From Pseudomonadota bacterium (lineage in GTDB: Bacteria > Pseudomonadota > Gammaproteobacteria > Steroidobacterales > Steroidobacteraceae): DNA of 8,487 bases. Position 1 is the first letter of the stretch. Each line of letters starts with the position of its first letter. The DNA is taken from the NCBI GenBank assembly GCA_021815905.1, contig JAKAZP010000092.1:1-8487 (forward strand), written 5' to 3'. Positions 5,984 through 8,487 of this stretch are shown here, in pieces. A program made the position numbers and the translations under genes. The notes beneath the pieces are model-generated. The model made no database searches, was not told the DNA's origin, and saw only the letters and a program-made list of their open reading frames with translations.

Positions 5984-7312
5984 ATGGCCGCAGCCGACAC
6001 CCTCACGCGCGAAGCGCTCGAAGCCTTCTGGATGCCTTTCACGCCGAATCGCGAATTCAAGAGCCGGCCGCGGCTGCTGTCGCGGGCGAGCGGAATGCAC
6101 TACTTCACGCCCGAAGGCCGGCGGATTCTCGATGGCGTCGCGGGCCTCTGGTGCGTCAATGCAGGCCATGGGCGGCGCGAGATCGCCGAGGCGGTGGGAC
6201 AGCAGCTCGCGACGCTCGACTACGCCCCGCCCTTTCAGATGGGCCATCCGCCGGCTTTCGAGCTCGCGAATGCGCTGGTCGGCATCGCGCCCCAGGGACT
6301 CGACCACGTCTTCTTCACCAACTCCGGGTCCGAGTCGGTCGACACCGCGCTGAAGATCGTCCTCGCCTACCACCGTGCACGGGGCGATGCGACCCGTACC
6401 CGGCTGATCGGCCGGGAGCGCGCGTATCACGGCGTGAGTTTCGGCGGCATCTCGGTCGGAGGGATCGCCAGCAACCGCAAGACCTGGTCGACCTCGCTCC
6501 TGCCCGGAGTCGACCATCTGCCGCATACCCACGACCCGGCGCGCAACGCGTTCTCGCGCGGGCAGCCCGCGCATGGCGCCGAGCTCGCCGATGAGCTCGA
6601 GCGGCTCGTGGCGTTGCATGACGCCTCGACCATCGCCGCGGTCATCGTCGAGCCCATTGCCGGCTCGACCGGCGTGCTGATCCCGCCCCGCGGCTACCTC
6701 GAGCGCCTGCGCGGCATCTGCGACCGCCACGGCATCCTGCTGATCTTCGATGAGGTCATCACCGGCTTCGGCCGCGTGGGCGCGCCCTTCGCCGCGCAGG
6801 AATTCGGGGTCACTCCCGACATCATCACGGCCGCGAAGGGCCTCACCAACGGCACGCTGCCCATGGGCGCGGTGCTCGTGAAGCACGGGATCTACGACGC
6901 GTTCATGCACGGCCCCGAGGCGACCATCGAGCTCTTCCACGGCTACACCTATTCCGCGCACCCGACCGCCTGCGCCGCCGCGCTCGCGACGCTCGGGATC
7001 TACCGCACGGAGGGTTTGCTGTCGCGCGCGAAGTCGCTCGCCTCGTACTGGGAGGACGCGGCGCATTCGTTGCGCGGGCTGCCGCACGTCATCGACGTGC
7101 GCAACTACGGCCTGATCCTCGGCCTCGAGCTCGCGGGCGCGCCCGGGCGCCCCGGCGTGCGGGCCCACGAGGTCTTCCTGCGTTGCTTCGAGCGCGGTCT
7201 GCTCGTGCGCCAGACAGGCGATGTGATCGCGCTGTCCCCGCCGCTCATCCTCGAGCGCTCCCACATCGATGAGATGTTCGGCACCCTGGGGGCGGTGCTC
7301 AAGGAGCTCTGA
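5984..7312 (+). CDS. Class III PLP aminotransferase, omega-amino acid (beta-alanine):pyruvate type
   Basis: This 442-residue cytoplasmic enzyme is predicted to move an amino group from an omega-amino acid or amine (beta-alanine, or putrescine-derived compounds) to pyruvate, giving alanine and a semialdehyde. The N-terminus (WMPFTPNREF, residues 16-25) and GLWCVNAGH (54-62) match the beta-alanine:pyruvate aminotransferase subgroup. PLP-site features are NSGSE (113-117, phosphate cup), AYHG (147-150), Asp256 in IFDEVITGFGR (254-264, pyridine-nitrogen contact) and Lys285 in AAKGLTNG (283-290, the Schiff-base lysine). HGYTYSAHP (319-327) closes the active site, and Arg409 in LLVRQTGD is a candidate carboxylate-binding arginine. 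Length is usual for the family. It diverges from the PuuR-like regulator, its likely controller. Its end is only six bases from the convergent small membrane gene, with no obvious terminator between. The class is certain; the exact substrate is inferred from motif resemblance. Confidence 0.93.
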   Translation: MAAADTLTREALEAFWMPFTPNREFKSRPRLLSRASGMHYFTPEGRRILDGVAGLWCVNAGHGRREIAEAVGQQLATLDYAPPFQMGHPPAFELANALVGIAPQGLDHVFFTNSGSESVDTALKIVLAYHRARGDATRTRLIGRERAYHGVSFGGISVGGIASNRKTWSTSLLPGVDHLPHTHDPARNAFSRGQPAHGAELADELERLVALHDASTIAAVIVEPIAGSTGVLIPPRGYLERLRGICDRHGILLIFDEVITGFGRVGAPFAAQEFGVTPDIITAAKGLTNGTLPMGAVLVKHGIYDAFMHGPEATIELFHGYTYSAHPTACAAALATLGIYRTEGLLSRAKSLASYWEDAAHSLRGLPHVIDVRNYGLILGLELAGAPGRPGVRAHEVFLRCFERGLLVRQTGDVIALSPPLILERSHIDEMFGTLGAVLKEL

Positions 7313-7318
7313 GCCGGA

Positions 7319-7450
7319 TCAGTCCCGCCGGTGCTTGAGACGCGCGAGCACCGTCGCTGCGACCGCGGCGAGCGCGATGGCGACGCCGGCGATCATCTCG
7401 ATGTCGAATACGGAATAGATGCGCGTCGAGGCGATGGTGATGGGCTGCAT
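7319..7450 (-). CDS. Small single-span membrane protein (43 aa, unrecognised)
   Basis: I do not recognise this family. From ATG at 7450 the minus strand encodes 43 residues. A short polar N-terminus (MQPITIASTRIYSVFDIE, 1-18) is followed by one membrane span (about 19-37, MIAGVAIALAAVAATVLAR) and a basic tail (LKHRRD). The basic end suggests an N-out, C-in orientation. The start rests on an unusually strong Shine-Dalgarno, GGAGGAG (7461-7455), just upstream; an in-frame ATG 33 codons earlier has no such support. The Shine-Dalgarno lies in a hairpin loop (described separately). It is convergent with the aminotransferase and co-directional with the OmpA-like gene 133 bases upstream, so it may share that transcript. 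A possible role is a small envelope-associated protein, but nothing in the sequence fixes a function. Confidence rests on the ribosome-binding site and the clean span. Confidence 0.6.
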   Translation of the reverse strand: MQPITIASTRIYSVFDIEMIAGVAIALAAVAATVLARLKHRRD

Positions 7451-7467
7451 GACACTCCTCCGTGTCA
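7450..7467 (-). promoter_or_regulatory. Hairpin presenting the Shine-Dalgarno of the 43-aa gene in its loop
   Basis: On the minus-strand transcript UGACAC (7467-7462) can pair with GUGUCA (7455-7450), leaving GGAGGA (7461-7456) as a six-base loop. The last paired base is the A of the AUG start codon. The core of the ribosome-binding site is thus unpaired but caged by a six-pair stem that touches the start codon. That could tune initiation, for instance through a protein or small RNA binding the loop. The pairing is read directly; function is inference. Confidence 0.45.
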
Positions 7468-7499
7468 GCGGAATTCCGACGAGCGGCAGCCTCGCACAC

Positions 7500-7561
7500 G
7501 CCGGCCGGCCCGAAGAAGCGCCGATTCGCTGAACTGCGACGCGCCTCACCGGGCCGGCGGC
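7500..7561. repeat. Long GC-rich inverted repeat downstream of the OmpA-like gene (possible terminator or processing structure)
   Basis: GCCGGCCCG (7504-7512) is perfectly complementary to CGGGCCGGC (7550-7558). The outer bases GCC (7500-7502) and GGC (7559-7561) extend the stem to 12 pairs with one bulged base. The loop is 37 bases. It lies 23 bases past the stop of the OmpA-like gene on the minus strand. No T-run follows on either strand, so a classical intrinsic terminator is not supported. It may protect an mRNA 3' end or separate expression of the two neighbouring genes. The rest of the 133-base gap shows no further gene. Confidence 0.4.
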
Positions 7562-7583
7562 TTATGTCCAACTCCGCGGGTCG

Positions 7584-8381
7584 TCAGTCGCTCGCCACTT
7601 CCCCGGCGCCCCTCTTCTCGAGCCGCACCGTCACGCGGCGATCGAACGCGTACGAATCCGGGTCTGCGCGCGCCCCGGTCGAGGCGGAGGCGCCGTGGCC
7701 CTCGATCAGCAGGCGGCGCGTCGGGCATCCGGCCCGCGTGAGCTCCAGCGCCACGGCTTCGGCGCGCAGCAACGACAGATCGTCATTGAGGTCCGCGGGT
7801 CCGCGCGGATCGGCGTAGCCGTCGATGCGCACCGTCACTCCCGGCAGCGCCGCCGCCAACTTCCCCAGCCTGCGAACCGCCTGGAGATTCGACCCGGTGA
7901 GTGTCGCCTCGCCGGTGCGGAAGCCCACCTCGGTCTCGAGCTCGTCCGAGAGCCGCAGCGTGCGATGGAGCGCGGCGCTGCGCTGCCGACTCGCGGCGAG
8001 AGTCCTCGCCAATCGCTGCGCGCGGGCATCGAGCCGCTCCCGATCCGCCTCGCTGCTGCGCAGCCGGACCGAGAGCGCCCGGTTCGCCGCGAGCTCATGG
8101 TGGTAGCGCCCCCCGAGCCACACTCCGGCGGCCGCTCCGACCACCGCGCCGATGGGACCGCCCGCGGCCGCCCCGAGCGCGAGACCGCTGAAGAAGCCGA
8201 TGCCCTGCTCGCGCGAGGCTCGGCGACCGCTGCGAGCGGCGGCGGCGATGCCGATCGCGCCCGTGGATGAGCTCGAGTTGACCGCCGATGAGCCCGCGGC
8301 ATGCGCCGGCAGGATCGCCAGACACGACGCCACGGCCAGACCGATGACTCCCGCACGTGCTGCATTGCTTGAACTGCTCAT
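7584..8381 (-). CDS. Exported OmpA-family protein with glycine zipper and coiled coil, PdsO-like
   Basis: This 265-residue envelope protein is predicted to bind peptidoglycan. Residues 1-28 form a signal peptide ending in AHA, with no lipobox cysteine at the cleavage site. A glycine-zipper hydrophobic segment (about 61-91, with AAAGGPIGAVVGAAAG) suggests membrane insertion. A charged coiled coil follows (about 96-147), then an OmpA C-terminal domain (about 150-255). The two residues that grip diaminopimelate in OmpA are conserved as Asp191 (GYADPRG) and Arg206 (DLSLLRAEAV), spaced 15 apart as in E. coli. RRV at 248-250 is the usual domain end. The start is ATG at 8381, supported by AGGAGAGGG (8397-8389), seven bases away. 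The zipper/coil/OmpA order resembles PdsO, the OmpA-like partner of proteobacterial dedicated sortase systems. That subfamily call is from memory of the architecture and is unproven, because no sortase gene is visible here. A general glycine-zipper OmpA protein is the alternative. Confidence 0.85.
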   Translation of the reverse strand: MSSSSNAARAGVIGLAVASCLAILPAHAAGSSAVNSSSSTGAIGIAAAARSGRRASREQGIGFFSGLALGAAAGGPIGAVVGAAAGVWLGGRYHHELAANRALSVRLRSSEADRERLDARAQRLARTLAASRQRSAALHRTLRLSDELETEVGFRTGEATLTGSNLQAVRRLGKLAAALPGVTVRIDGYADPRGPADLNDDLSLLRAEAVALELTRAGCPTRRLLIEGHGASASTGARADPDSYAFDRRVTVRLEKRGAGEVASD

Positions 8382-8487
8382 GATTTCGCCCTCTCCTCAT
8401 GCGCTTGCGCGCCGATTCGACGGAGGCCGCCGCGACCGCGGTCTCCGGCCTCGCCGGCGTATGTGCGCCGGTTGGGGACGATTACAG
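8382..8487. other. Upstream region of the OmpA-like gene, dyad-rich, no gene seen
   Basis: This stretch contains the OmpA-like gene's ribosome-binding site and two dyads. GAGGCCG (8423-8429) pairs with CGGCCTC (8446-8452) and encloses the perfect palindrome GACCGCGGTC (8434-8443). CCGGCG (8454-8459) pairs with CGCCGG (8466-8471) around a six-base loop. At the very edge the minus strand reads TGTAAT (8486-8481), five of six to a -10 hexamer, but its -35 would lie outside the window. The dyads would then be in the mRNA leader. No coding region is supported. Confidence 0.4.

Noticed and set aside
5942..7264. 440-residue open frame antisense to the aminotransferase
   Set aside because: Its composition is rich in Arg, Glu, Gly and His with no domain, typical of a high-GC shadow frame. 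The sense strand encodes an aminotransferase with every catalytic motif.
7313..7345. Terminator after the aminotransferase (GCCGG and CCGG stretches)
   Set aside because: Only four-base complementary runs and no T-run, inside the convergent small gene; not a credible terminator.
8461..8487. Start of a plus-strand gene at the right edge (ATG at 8461)
   Set aside because: Only nine codons are visible, there is no ribosome-binding site, and the ATG lies in the loop of a dyad.

Overview
This is a high-GC bacterial chromosome segment, roughly two-thirds G+C by eye. It is densely packed and carries no sign of phage, plasmid, IS element, CRISPR array, rRNA or tRNA. The fused two-domain 23S rRNA methyltransferase RlmKL is typical of Gammaproteobacteria. 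Together with the GC content, this suggests a high-GC, probably environmental gammaproteobacterium. That taxonomic call is inference.

Layout from left to right. (1) Positions 1-2912, minus strand: two genes of a complex-I-like, energy-converting hydrogenase(-related) membrane module. A HyfB-type antiporter subunit is followed, through an ATGA overlap, by a HyfC/HycD-type subunit that runs off the left edge. The cluster presumably continues leftwards. (2) Positions 2908-2958: a compact divergent control region with a good sigma70-like promoter for hyfB, and 2959-3174, plus strand, a small ribbon-helix-helix DNA-binding protein. (3) Positions 3144-5884, minus strand: a two-gene operon in which a PuuR-like XRE-cupin regulator overlaps the start of rlmL (rlmKL) by 4 bp (GTGA). 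(4) Positions 5885-5983: a divergent promoter region, then 5984-7312, plus strand, a class III PLP aminotransferase of the omega-amino acid (beta-alanine):pyruvate type. (5) Positions 7319-7450, minus strand: an easily missed 43-residue single-span membrane protein whose strong Shine-Dalgarno sits in the loop of a small hairpin. (6) Positions 7584-8381, minus strand: an exported glycine-zipper/coiled-coil/OmpA-domain protein resembling PdsO of the proteobacterial dedicated sortase system. Dyad-rich non-coding DNA lies upstream of it, up to the right edge.

How the genes may work together. HyfB and HyfC would form part of the ion-pumping membrane arm of a respiratory or energy-converting complex. 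The divergent ribbon-helix-helix protein is a candidate regulator of that cluster. The PuuR-like protein is the obvious candidate regulator of the divergent aminotransferase, so polyamine or omega-amino acid breakdown would be its signal. Its overlap with rlmL would also tie an rRNA-modifying enzyme to that transcript. The OmpA-like protein probably anchors to peptidoglycan at the cell envelope. No wholly new system can be claimed from this window. The most promising leads are the small membrane protein with its hairpin-presented ribosome-binding site, the ribbon-helix-helix/hyfB shared promoter, and the possible sortase-system link at the right edge.
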